A stretch of 6,781 nucleotides of DNA from Gemmatimonadota bacterium (GCA_031127185.1 JARIET010000163.1:1-6781); one strand, 5' to 3'; counted from the first letter of the stretch, positions 1 to 6,312 are shown. Notes: generated by a model not told the origin, from the letters alone. Program-made: numbers and translations.

Positions 1-587
1 GGCGCGGCCGGAGCAGGCGCCGTGCCGGCCTTGCCGATCTGCCGGATGAAGGCGCCATCGTGCGAGAACACGAGCACCTGCCCATCCATACCGCCGCTTC
101 CCGCGATCCAGACGTTGCCGTTGGGAGCCACCGCGATACCGCTCGGTATCAGCGGCCATTCGTAGCCCGGGCCCGGCCCGCCCCAGGACTTGATTCGGTT
201 GCCGCCGGCGTCGAACTCAATCACCGGATGTTCGCTGAAACAGCAGCTGGCAATTGGCGGCGTCTGGTCTGCGCCCGTTTCCGTCCGCGCGGTGAACGAG
301 TTGACGTTGTGCACCACGAAGATGTGGTCGTGGCGGTCAACCGCGAGTCCCGTCACCGACCCGAGGAGCTTGTTGGACGGAAGCGGCTTGGGCCACATCA
401 TGTCCACGGTGAAGCGCGGCGCCGTCTTTCCGGCGGCGGCCTGCGCGGCCGGCGCTTTGGTGCCCGTTGACGCGGGGGCCTTGGTCGCCTGGGCACCGGC
501 GCTGACCGTCAGGGCTAGCGTGAGTCCGACGGCCGTACCGCGGGCCGCAACAGCGGCCAGTGCAATGATTCTTTGAGTCGCTGCCAT
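1..587 (-). CDS. Exported NHL-type beta-propeller protein (N-terminal part, truncated by window edge)
   Basis: The visible 195 residues are the N-terminal part of a larger protein; the reading frame runs open off the left edge. It starts at ATG (587) with a good Shine-Dalgarno (AGGAGA, about 7 bases upstream). Residues 1-33 look like a Sec signal peptide (hydrophobic GLTLALTVSA, then AQA). A low-complexity Ala/Pro/Lys linker follows, with TKAP twice (35-38, 43-46). From about residue 74 there are NHL-propeller blades: GLAVDRHDHIFVVHN (80-94) and GIAVAPNGNVWIAG (150-163) are typical strand-turn signatures. A vicinal Cys pair sits at 115-116 between blades. The family is usually annotated as a hypothetical or 6-bladed propeller protein; a lyase-like or ligand-binding role is possible but not shown. 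It diverges from the HupE-like gene, sharing the 588-702 intergenic region. Exported propeller: fairly sure. Function: unknown. Confidence 0.85.
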   Translation of the reverse strand, partial: MAATQRIIALAAVAARGTAVGLTLALTVSAGAQATKAPASTGTKAPAAQAAAGKTAPRFTVDMMWPKPLPSNKLLGSVTGLAVDRHDHIFVVHNVNSFTARTETGADQTPPIASCCFSEHPVIEFDAGGNRIKSWGGPGPGYEWPLIPSGIAVAPNGNVWIAGSGGMDGQVLVFSHDGAFIRQIGKAGTAPAPAA

Positions 588-610
588 CACCCGTTCTCCT
601 GGTCGATCCG

Positions 611-638
611 GTGGGGGACCCCACGGACTGGTGTGGGG
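611..638. promoter_or_regulatory. Divergent intergenic region with two mutually exclusive short inverted repeats
   Basis: GTGGGG (611-616) pairs with CCCCAC (619-624) around a two-base centre. The same CCCCAC can instead pair with a second GTGGGG (633-638) across an eight-base loop. The repeats lie between the divergent propeller and HupE-like genes, which must carry both promoters in the 588-702 gap. I see no convincing -35/-10 pair. They could be an operator or a weak leader hairpin; six-base stems in GC-rich DNA can also arise by chance. Confidence 0.25.
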
Positions 639-667
639 CACTGGGACGCGGTGTAAGTTCTGCGACG

Positions 668-706
668 ATGCGTATCGCCTTTATTCCGGCGGGGTACCAG
701 CCTTGA
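668..706 (+). CDS. Possible 12-codon leader ORF overlapping the HupE-like start
   Basis: ATG (668-670) opens a 12-residue ORF (MRIAFIPAGYQP) ending in TGA at 704-706. The stop overlaps the proposed TTG start of the HupE-like gene (703-705) as TTGA, a layout compatible with translational coupling. There is no strong Shine-Dalgarno upstream of the ATG, and so short an ORF could be chance. It depends on the HupE-like gene starting at 703 rather than 631. Confidence 0.2.
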   Translation: MRIAFIPAGYQP

Positions 707-2052
707 TACTACGGTCAGTTACGCGGCGCCGTCCAGTCACGCTGGCCGTTATCGGCGCGCTCGCCCTGATTCTGGGCGCGCGCGCCACGGGCGACGCCCA
801 CGAAATCCCGACGAGTGTGACCGTCATCGCGTACCTGAAACCAGAGGGCAACTCGCTGCGCCTCGTGGCGCGGCTTCCCCTCGAGGTCATGCGCGACATC
901 CAGTGGCCACTGCGCGGGCCCGGCTACCTCGAACTCGACAAACTTGGCACCCTGCTTCAGGATGGAACCAAGATCTGGGTGATCGACAACCTCAAGCTCT
1001 ACGAGAACGGATCAGCGCTCCCCGCGCCCCAGATCCGCGGCATTCGCATAAGCCTTCCGAGTGATCGCGCCTTCGAGAGCTATGAAACGGCGTTCGCCAA
1101 TGTGAGCCTGGCGCCATTGCCGGTGACGACCGATCTCGCGCGACAGCAGGCGATGGTGGATCTAGTCCTCGACTATCCAATCGCGTCGGCCGAATCGCGT
1201 TTTTCGATTGACCCGACCCTTGCTCGGCTCGCCATCCGCCTGACCACTGTGCTGAGGTTCTTGCCGCCGGGCGAAAGCGAGCGGGTCTTCACCTACGACG
1301 GCGACCCTGGCCGCGTCCACCTCGACCCGAACTTCTTTCAGGCGGCGCGGCATTTCATCGCACTCGGGTTCGCACACATCCTCGATGGCATCGACCACCT
1401 GCTTTTCGTCTTGTGTCTCGTGATCCCGTTCAGGCGGATCCGGCCCCTTCTGGTCATTGTGACGGCCTTCACCGTGGCACATTCGATAACGATGGTCGGG
1501 TCAGCGTTGGGGTTTGCGCCCACGGCGCTGTGGTTCCCGCCAGCGGTCGAAGTACTGATCGCGCTCTCGATTGTCTACACCGCGTTCGAGAACATCGTCG
1601 GTGCGCGCGTCGAGCGCCGGTGGATGATCGCGTTCGGATTCGGCCTCATCCACGGCTTTGGATTTTCGTTTGCCCTTCGCGAGTCGCTCCAATTCGCCGG
1701 TAGCCACCTCGCGGTTTCGCTCGCGGCGTTCAACGTCGGCGTCGAGCTGGCGCAGGTCGCCGTGCTGCTGGTCGCGGTTCCACTGCTGACCTGGGCGTTT
1801 CGCCGAATCGTGGCCGAACGAATGGGAACGATCATTCTTTCGGCGCTTGTGGCCCACACGGCCTGGCACTGGATGACCGAGCGCGGCGGCAATCTGGGCG
1901 AATATGCGCTTACCTGGACCGGCGCCGAGTTGGTGCGGGTCCTGATCCTGCTTGTGGTGGGGGCGGCCGTGCTCTGGTACGGCCGCCCGCTGGTGCGGCG
2001 GGCACTCGGACCGACGGACCCGGCCCCCCCACCGCACGGTGCAGCGCAATAG
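703..2052 (+). CDS. HupE/UreJ family membrane protein with N-terminal extracytoplasmic domain
   Basis: A 449-residue protein if started at TTG 703. An in-frame GTG at 631 would add 24 residues of unconvincing sequence (Cys-rich, low third-position GC) ahead of the signal peptide. From 703 the order is: basic n-region (RSVTRRR), hydrophobic LAVIGALALILG, likely cleavage GDA|HEIP near residue 32, an extracytoplasmic domain (about 33-213), then about seven membrane segments (217-426) forming the HupE/UreJ domain. HILDGIDH (225-232) fits the HX5DH motif of HupE nickel permeases; His260, HGFGFS (317-322), FNVGVELAQ (343-351) and HTAWHW (385-390) are further candidate metal-binding or conserved sites. 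The second HupE motif (FHGxxHGxE) is not intact. Classical HupE/UreJ proteins are about 200 residues, so this is the long two-domain form, whose substrate is not established. It is first gene of a cluster; the cytochrome gene follows after 25 bases. Confidence 0.85.
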   Translation: MILRSVTRRRPVTLAVIGALALILGARATGDAHEIPTSVTVIAYLKPEGNSLRLVARLPLEVMRDIQWPLRGPGYLELDKLGTLLQDGTKIWVIDNLKLYENGSALPAPQIRGIRISLPSDRAFESYETAFANVSLAPLPVTTDLARQQAMVDLVLDYPIASAESRFSIDPTLARLAIRLTTVLRFLPPGESERVFTYDGDPGRVHLDPNFFQAARHFIALGFAHILDGIDHLLFVLCLVIPFRRIRPLLVIVTAFTVAHSITMVGSALGFAPTALWFPPAVEVLIALSIVYTAFENIVGARVERRWMIAFGFGLIHGFGFSFALRESLQFAGSHLAVSLAAFNVGVELAQVAVLLVAVPLLTWAFRRIVAERMGTIILSALVAHTAWHWMTERGGNLGEYALTWTGAELVRVLILLVVGAAVLWYGRPLVRRALGPTDPAPPPHGAAQ

Positions 2053-2077
2053 GGGCCAAGACCGTAGATTCTGTCAA

Positions 2078-2542
2078 ATGCCCATTACTTCCATCTATAG
2101 ACTCGCTCGGGGCGCCGCCGGATTTGTTGGTATCCTGCTGTTCGTGCCGTCCGCAGGCGCACAGGCCAGCGATACGTCCGCGCTATCGACTGCCCTCGGC
2201 GTGTACACCGCAGCGCAGGCCACCAGAGGCCAGGAAATCCACGGCGCCTCCTGCCTCTCGTGTCACAAGCCCATCGAGACGATCGGCGAGAGATTCTGGA
2301 ATACGATTGTCGGCAGGCCGGTGGCCGAGTTTTTCAGCTACCTCCAAACCACTATGCCCCAGGACAATCCCGGGAGCCTCAGCGGAGAGGATTACGCGGC
2401 GGTGATCGCGTACATCTTCAGCCTGAACGACCTGCCGCTCGGGGAAACTCCCCTGTCTGCTGATTCGGTGGCACTCTCCAAGATCACAGTCGCACCACTC
2501 CCCCCCCCAGCACGTTCCCTCAGGACAGGAAAACGACGATGA
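2078..2542 (+). CDS. Secreted monohaem cytochrome c
   Basis: A 154-residue protein. Residues 1-29 form a signal peptide (basic YRLARG, hydrophobic AAGFVGILLFVPSAG, AQA cleavage). The class I cytochrome c fold carries one haem attachment site, CLSCH (59-63: Cys59, Cys62, His63), and Met93 in TTMPQDNPGSL is the likely sixth ligand, followed by the usual C-terminal helix (GEDYAAVIAYIFSL). It is probably the periplasmic electron acceptor for the quinoprotein encoded next: its TGA overlaps that gene's ATG (ATGA at 2539-2542), implying translational coupling. The start at ATG 2078 is chosen because it gives a clean signal peptide; the open frame extends upstream into the HupE-like gene. The Shine-Dalgarno is weak, so translation may rely on readout from upstream. 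A run of nine C bases (2500-2508) lies near the 3' end. Confidence 0.9.
   Translation: MPITSIYRLARGAAGFVGILLFVPSAGAQASDTSALSTALGVYTAAQATRGQEIHGASCLSCHKPIETIGERFWNTIVGRPVAEFFSYLQTTMPQDNPGSLSGEDYAAVIAYIFSLNDLPLGETPLSADSVALSKITVAPLPPPARSLRTGKRR
2500..2508 (+). repeat. C9 homopolymer tract inside the cytochrome c gene
   Basis: Nine consecutive C bases encode part of Leu-Pro-Pro-Pro near residues 141-144 of the cytochrome. Adding one C, or a -1 ribosomal slip, moves the frame into that of the downstream dehydrogenase, with no stop between 2509 and its ATG at 2539. The tract is directly seen; whether it varies in length in the cell or is a sequencing uncertainty cannot be told from one sequence. 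Confidence 0.7.
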
Positions 2543-4845
2543 CGGTACGCACTCCCCACCGGCGATCGGTCATTCTGGGCATCCTTGCCACGGCCGTGAT
2601 CGCTCTCGCCGTGATCGCAACGCCATCCACCGCGCGCCAGGGCTCTGGTCTCGTGCGCGGAAACAAGCCCGGCGAATGGCGGTTCTGGGCCGGCGACGCG
2701 TATGCCACGCGCTATTCGCCGCTCGACCAGATCAACGCGTCGAACTTCGGCAAGCTCCAGGTCGCGTGGCAGTGGAACGCGGCACAGGACGGCCACGACG
2801 AGTACTACCGCACCACGCCGCTCTTTGCGAACGGCCGCATCTTCACGGTGGCGACCACGCACCGCTACGCCTATGCGATTGATCCGGCTTCGGGCAACAC
2901 GCTGTGGAAATGGAACACCTTCAACGAAGGCATCCGCTACAAAAAGGCACCGCGCCAGTTCGCCGGCCGCGGGCTCGCCTACTGGACCGATGGCAGCAAC
3001 GAGCGCGTGATCGTCACGACGCCCGGCTACCACATGACCTCGCTGGATGCGAAGACAGGCAAGCCCGACCCGCGCTTCGGCAAGAACGGCATAGTGGACC
3101 TGCAGGCCGGCCTGGGCTATCCGCTGGTGCCCCTCGCCGTGGATGACTCAGGCGACCTCGTGATTTCCGAGGAGTATCCGCTCCGCGCGGCAAAGCCCGG
3201 CGAGAAGTGGGACCCGGTCAAGAAGATCGGCGCTGATGGCCAGATTGGTATCGACCCGAAAGAAGGGCAGATCGGCGTGAGCTCGCCGCCCATCATCATC
3301 GGCAACGTAATCATCGTCGGCAACTCGTCGATGCACGGCTATTACCCGCTCCGCAAGCACAACATTCCGGGCTTTGTGCGAGGATTCGATATCAAGACCG
3401 GCCGCCAGCTCTGGAAGTTCAACCTCGTGCCGCAGCCCGGCGAGTTTGGCTGCGACACCTGGAAGCTCGGCTGCAAGATTGGCTCGTCGGGCGTCGGCAA
3501 AGTGGATCCGTGGGCGCCGTACTCGGCCGATCCAGAACTTGGCCTCGTGTACATCCCCGTCGGCATGCCGGTGGCGGATGAGTACGGCGGTCACCGTCCG
3601 GGCGACAACCTCTTCGCGAACAGCATCGTCGCGATTGATGTGAAGACGGGCCTTCGAAAGTGGCATTACCAGCTCGTGCACCATGATATCTGGGACTATG
3701 ACAACTCGATGGTGCCGAACCTGCTCGACGTGACGGTCAATGGTCGCCTGCGGAAGGTTGTGGCGCAGACGACGAAGGACGGCATGTTCTATGTGCTCGA
3801 CCGTGCCACGGGCGAGCCCATTTGGCCGATCGTGGAGACGCCGGTGGGCCAGAGCGAAGTGCCGGGCGAGGTGACCTCGCCGACGCAACCGATTCCGAGC
3901 CGTCCGGCGGCGTACTCGCAGACCGGACTCGTGGAAGCGGACCTGATCGACTACACGCCGGCCATCAAGGATTCGGCGCTGAAACTCGCGAAGCAGTGCC
4001 GCATGGGCCCGTATTTCATTCCCCCGTCGCCCATCAACGGTATCGCAGCGAATGGCGGGCAGTCGCAGTACCGCTGCTCCTGGTATGCCCCGGGCGCCAG
4101 CGGCGGTGTGAACATCGACGGCGGCAGCGCGGTCGATCCTGAGACGGGCATGATGTATGTGGGCGCGCAGGCTGGGCTGTCCACGGCGCAGGTGCAGAAA
4201 GATCCCTGCTCGGAGATCGAGTACACGTCGCCGCACGACAGCTGCGGCTCGCCTGGCGCATTGCCGCCACCGCCGGGATATGTGCGGCCCGCCGCAGGAG
4301 CGGGCGCCGGCCGCGGCGGTGGATTCAGCCGCGCGGCGATCACCAGCAACATCAATGGCATCTCGATTCTGAAGCCGAAGCAGTTGGGCGGCATCACAGC
4401 CTATGACATGAACACCGGTGACAAGAAGTGGTGGGGCCCGAACGGCGGGATCTTCTATGACGTGCCGGTGCCGGCGGGGGCGCTCTGGGCCGGCGTCACC
4501 TCGCTCCCGAAGCGGCCGAACAACTCGAGTCAGCCCCAGCTGATCGTCACGAAGACGCTGCTGATCAATGGCACGGGACGCGGCGGTGGGTTCAATCCGG
4601 GCGGCGGACGCGGTGGCGCGGCCGGCGGACGTGCCGGGGGAGCTGGAGCAGCCCCGACCGCACCGGCTTGGGTACCGAAGCTCTACGCCTGGGACAAAGC
4701 CAGCGGGAAACTGGCCGACTCCGTCGCGATTCCATCAGTGACGAGCGCCGTGCCGATGACGTTCCTGCACGCCGGCAAGCAGTACATCGTGTTCGCCACA
4801 GGTGCCGGCACCAACACGAAGCTCGTCGGGCTCACGTTGCCGTAG
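2539..4845 (+). CDS. PQQ-dependent beta-propeller dehydrogenase (quinoprotein)
   Basis: A 768-residue periplasmic quinoprotein, related to membrane glucose dehydrogenase catalytic domains and to the broad PQQ-dependent dehydrogenase family. ATG 2539 has a good Shine-Dalgarno (AGGA, 8 bases away). The signal peptide is about residues 1-32; RR at 8-9 before SVIL gives only a weak Tat resemblance. Propeller blades show repeated Trp-docking signatures: AIDPASGNTLWKWN (113-126), FDIKTGRQLWKFN (283-295), AIDVKTGLRKWHYQ (365-378), YDMNTGDKKWW (622-632). Active-site candidates are HHDIWDYD (381-388, with Asp386 and Asp388) and Lys413 in TTKDG. YGGHRPGDN (349-357) and SGGVNIDGGSAVDPETG (521-537) match conserved family segments. 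Six Cys (305, 312, 487, 513, 557, 569) could form disulphides. Two Gly/Arg-rich loops (585-596, 678-704) are insertions. The substrate is not predictable; alcohol or sugar are options. It would pass electrons to the cytochrome encoded just upstream. Confidence 0.92.
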   Translation: MTVRTPHRRSVILGILATAVIALAVIATPSTARQGSGLVRGNKPGEWRFWAGDAYATRYSPLDQINASNFGKLQVAWQWNAAQDGHDEYYRTTPLFANGRIFTVATTHRYAYAIDPASGNTLWKWNTFNEGIRYKKAPRQFAGRGLAYWTDGSNERVIVTTPGYHMTSLDAKTGKPDPRFGKNGIVDLQAGLGYPLVPLAVDDSGDLVISEEYPLRAAKPGEKWDPVKKIGADGQIGIDPKEGQIGVSSPPIIIGNVIIVGNSSMHGYYPLRKHNIPGFVRGFDIKTGRQLWKFNLVPQPGEFGCDTWKLGCKIGSSGVGKVDPWAPYSADPELGLVYIPVGMPVADEYGGHRPGDNLFANSIVAIDVKTGLRKWHYQLVHHDIWDYDNSMVPNLLDVTVNGRLRKVVAQTTKDGMFYVLDRATGEPIWPIVETPVGQSEVPGEVTSPTQPIPSRPAAYSQTGLVEADLIDYTPAIKDSALKLAKQCRMGPYFIPPSPINGIAANGGQSQYRCSWYAPGASGGVNIDGGSAVDPETGMMYVGAQAGLSTAQVQKDPCSEIEYTSPHDSCGSPGALPPPPGYVRPAAGAGAGRGGGFSRAAITSNINGISILKPKQLGGITAYDMNTGDKKWWGPNGGIFYDVPVPAGALWAGVTSLPKRPNNSSQPQLIVTKTLLINGTGRGGGFNPGGGRGGAAGGRAGGAGAAPTAPAWVPKLYAWDKASGKLADSVAIPSVTSAVPMTFLHAGKQYIVFATGAGTNTKLVGLTLP
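4291..4326 (+). other. Gly/Ala/Arg-rich low-complexity segment in the dehydrogenase
   Basis: This codes for residues 585-596 (AAGAGAGRGGGF minus its first residue), a probable flexible surface loop inserted between propeller strands. The hexamer GRGGGF recurs in the second Gly-rich tract further downstream. Confidence 0.6.
4570..4656 (+). other. Second Gly/Arg-rich low-complexity segment in the dehydrogenase
   Basis: This codes for about residues 678-706, a Gly/Arg/Ala-rich run with RGG-like units and a repeat of GRGGGF (680-685). At DNA level it is a degenerate series of GGC/GGA/CGC/GGT codons. It sits just before the last propeller blade (WVPKLYAWDKASGK, 711-724) and is probably a disordered exposed loop. 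Such Gly-Arg inserts are frequent in secreted propeller proteins of Acidobacteriota, as far as I recall. Confidence 0.6.
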
Positions 4846-4872
4846 CCCGCAGTCGCAACCGTCTTGTCGAAC

Positions 4873-4910
4873 GAGCCCGCTCCGGAATCCGGAGCGGGCT
4901 CGGCGTTTCT
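4873..4910 (+). terminator. Hairpin terminator between convergent genes
   Basis: A perfect 13-base-pair stem, GAGCCCGCTCCGG (4873-4885) with CCGGAGCGGGCTC (4889-4901), closes a three-base loop. It starts 27 bases after the dehydrogenase stop and is followed by a short T-containing stretch (GGCGTTTCT). It lies 7 bases beyond the stop of the convergent leftward gene, so it probably ends transcripts from both sides. No long T run is present on either strand. Confidence 0.85.
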
Positions 4911-5607
4911 ACGGCGCCTGACGCTCGAGCATCGTGATCTTCTGCCAGATCTTGTTGCTCATGGCCGCGCAGAGATTCTCGATCTCGTTCACCGCTCCCA
5001 ACGTCACGCTGTCGTTGAAGTGCTGCGCGTGCAGGGCGGCGAGTTTTCCAGTCACTGAGAGCATCTCACTGCAGTAGTCCAGGTACCGCCCCAGCTCCAT
5101 CGTCGTCAGGGATCGCTGCGGTGATGACGGCGTGTCGGCCGCTGGCGAACTGACCCGGACTGGATCTTTCGTCAACTGGTGCATGTCCACGATGTGCGCG
5201 ATGCTACGCAGCTTATGCAGCGATTCGAGTGCGCGCCTGCGCTTCACCCGGTCCTCAAGGCTCATCAGGAAGAAGACCGCGATTCCCAGGAAGATAAAGT
5301 CATTGATCAGTGCCTCGGTCGTCTGGACAGCGCTGGCCAGTCCATCAATTCCCGTTGGCAGCCTGAGCGTGGCCACCAGCGTCACCAGCACAGCGCCGAT
5401 GGTGATGATGATCGCCCATACCGCGATTCGAATCGGCCAGTTGGGCTGCGCCAGGAACGTCATGAGGCGCGCGGTGGAGTCACCGACCGCGATCAGGTCT
5501 CCCGCCACCCGCCCCAGCCCCGCCCCGGGAAAACGTTCCTCTATCCGGTCGCGAAGCCGAACGAGTGTGTCCTGTATGAGTAGTACGTCGAGAAGCGGCG
5601 TCGGCAC
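4909..5607 (-). CDS. Conserved two-helix membrane protein of unknown function
   Basis: A 232-residue protein from GTG 5607, the only reasonable start: the same frame has a stop (TGA) 21 bases upstream, and there is no clear Shine-Dalgarno. Two membrane helices are visible, IRIAVWAIIITIGAVLVTLV (about 59-78) and INDFIFLGIAVFFLMSL (about 100-116). A basic, helical segment follows (RVKRRRALESLHKLRSIAH), then HIVDMHQLTKDP (138-149), a Ser/Pro linker, and a C-terminal helical domain with YLDYCSEMLSVTGKLAALHAQ and a final KIWQKITMLE. The HIVDMHQLTKDP and YLDYCSEML segments look like conserved motifs of a family I remember only as hypothetical. The segment after helix 2 is probably cytoplasmic, given the positive charges. 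It is the second gene of a leftward unit with the VTT-type protein. No function is proposed. Confidence 0.8.
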   Translation of the reverse strand: MPTPLLDVLLIQDTLVRLRDRIEERFPGAGLGRVAGDLIAVGDSTARLMTFLAQPNWPIRIAVWAIIITIGAVLVTLVATLRLPTGIDGLASAVQTTEALINDFIFLGIAVFFLMSLEDRVKRRRALESLHKLRSIAHIVDMHQLTKDPVRVSSPAADTPSSPQRSLTTMELGRYLDYCSEMLSVTGKLAALHAQHFNDSVTLGAVNEIENLCAAMSNKIWQKITMLERQAP

Positions 5608-5628
5608 AGGATGAAGCTGCCGCCGCGG

Positions 5629-6312
5629 TCACGCCTCCCGCAACTCTGCCAGGCGCCACTGCCAGAGCGCCACACCGATCGCCAGCGCGCCGACGACAAC
5701 TAGAGCAGCGGTGTTCCGCTCAACGAAGGCCGTCCCGAGGTAGACCGAGCCAACCGCATAGGGAAGCTCGGCCAGTGCCAGCGCCGAGAGATATACGCGC
5801 CGCCGAATCCCCGCGATGCCGAAGAAGTAGCCGGCCACGTCACTCGGCACAGCGAACTGAATCAGCAGGACTGTGGCGAACGGCGCGTTTGGCGCGGCAA
5901 TGTGTCCGTAACGTTCGAGCTGCGCCGCAGAGAGCAGCCGCCGCACGGCTGGGTGGCCGAGGTGACGCCCGACGGCGAAGGTGACGACACCGCCGACGAA
6001 CCATCCAATCATCAGGAGGAACACGGTGACCGGCGAACCCCACGCGGCGACACCGACCGGTATGAGCGCGACGCTGGACACGAATACCAGCATGGACGAC
6101 ACGGCGGCCAGCGTCGTGAAGACCACCGCACCCCAGACGGGATGCGCACTGATCGCGGGCTGTGCTGAGGCGATGAGGCCCGTGACCCAGGTGTGCAGCG
6201 GTGCCGATGCTGAAATGGCTCCCAGAACCGCCAGCGCGCCGATCATCAGAATCAGCCGCCGTGCCGGCAGCAGCCGGCGGTGCGAATGTTTTCGTTGCAT
6301 GGCGCGGGCCAT
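5629..6312 (-). CDS. VTT/DedA-type (TVP38/TMEM64-like) membrane protein
   Basis: A 227-residue integral membrane protein when started at ATG 6312, which has GGAGG four bases upstream. Alternatives are GTG 6348 (12 residues longer, AGGA four bases upstream) and ATG 6300. A basic N-terminus (RKHSHRRLLPARR) leads into helix 1 (about 20-37). Further hydrophobic segments lie at about 60-90, 95-116, 145-167, 175-195 and 202-218. The VTT/SNARE-associated domain is suggested by the re-entrant hydrophobic pair around FVSSVALIPVG, by VGRHLG (114-119), and by FAVPSDVAGYFFGIAGI (153-169), which resembles the family's conserved segment with FxxxxP...G.ag. Bacterial relatives are linked to lipid scrambling or transport and membrane homeostasis; a role here is inference. 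The stop TGA (5629-5631) is 21 bases before the start of the downstream unknown membrane protein, so they are probably co-transcribed. Confidence 0.8.
   Translation of the reverse strand: MARAMQRKHSHRRLLPARRLILMIGALAVLGAISASAPLHTWVTGLIASAQPAISAHPVWGAVVFTTLAAVSSMLVFVSSVALIPVGVAAWGSPVTVFLLMIGWFVGGVVTFAVGRHLGHPAVRRLLSAAQLERYGHIAAPNAPFATVLLIQFAVPSDVAGYFFGIAGIRRRVYLSALALAELPYAVGSVYLGTAFVERNTAALVVVGALAIGVALWQWRLAELREA

Noticed and set aside
631..702. Upstream GTG start for the HupE-like protein
   Set aside because: It adds 24 residues before a normal signal peptide, its ribosome site is poor (GGA twelve bases away), and its codons have lower GC at third positions than the gene body. Kept as an alternative only.
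1501..2049. Leftward ORF opposite the HupE-like gene (182 codons)
   Set aside because: Composition is Arg/Gln/Glu-rich without motifs and it lies entirely within the opposite strand of a gene with clear membrane segments.
2557..2580. Twin-arginine (Tat) export signal on the dehydrogenase
   Set aside because: Arg-Arg is present but Ser-Val-Ile-Leu follows and the preceding residue is His; PQQ dehydrogenases are normally Sec-exported, with PQQ inserted in the periplasm.
3148..4236. Long leftward ORF (362 codons) opposite the dehydrogenase gene
   Set aside because: It is antisense to a well-supported quinoprotein, is Arg/His-rich without domain signatures, and has no ribosome site; typical of GC-rich mirror frames.
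5132..5614. Rightward ORF opposite the unknown membrane protein gene (160 codons)
   Set aside because: Ser/Arg-rich with no recognisable fold, while the leftward frame has coherent membrane helices and conserved-looking motifs.
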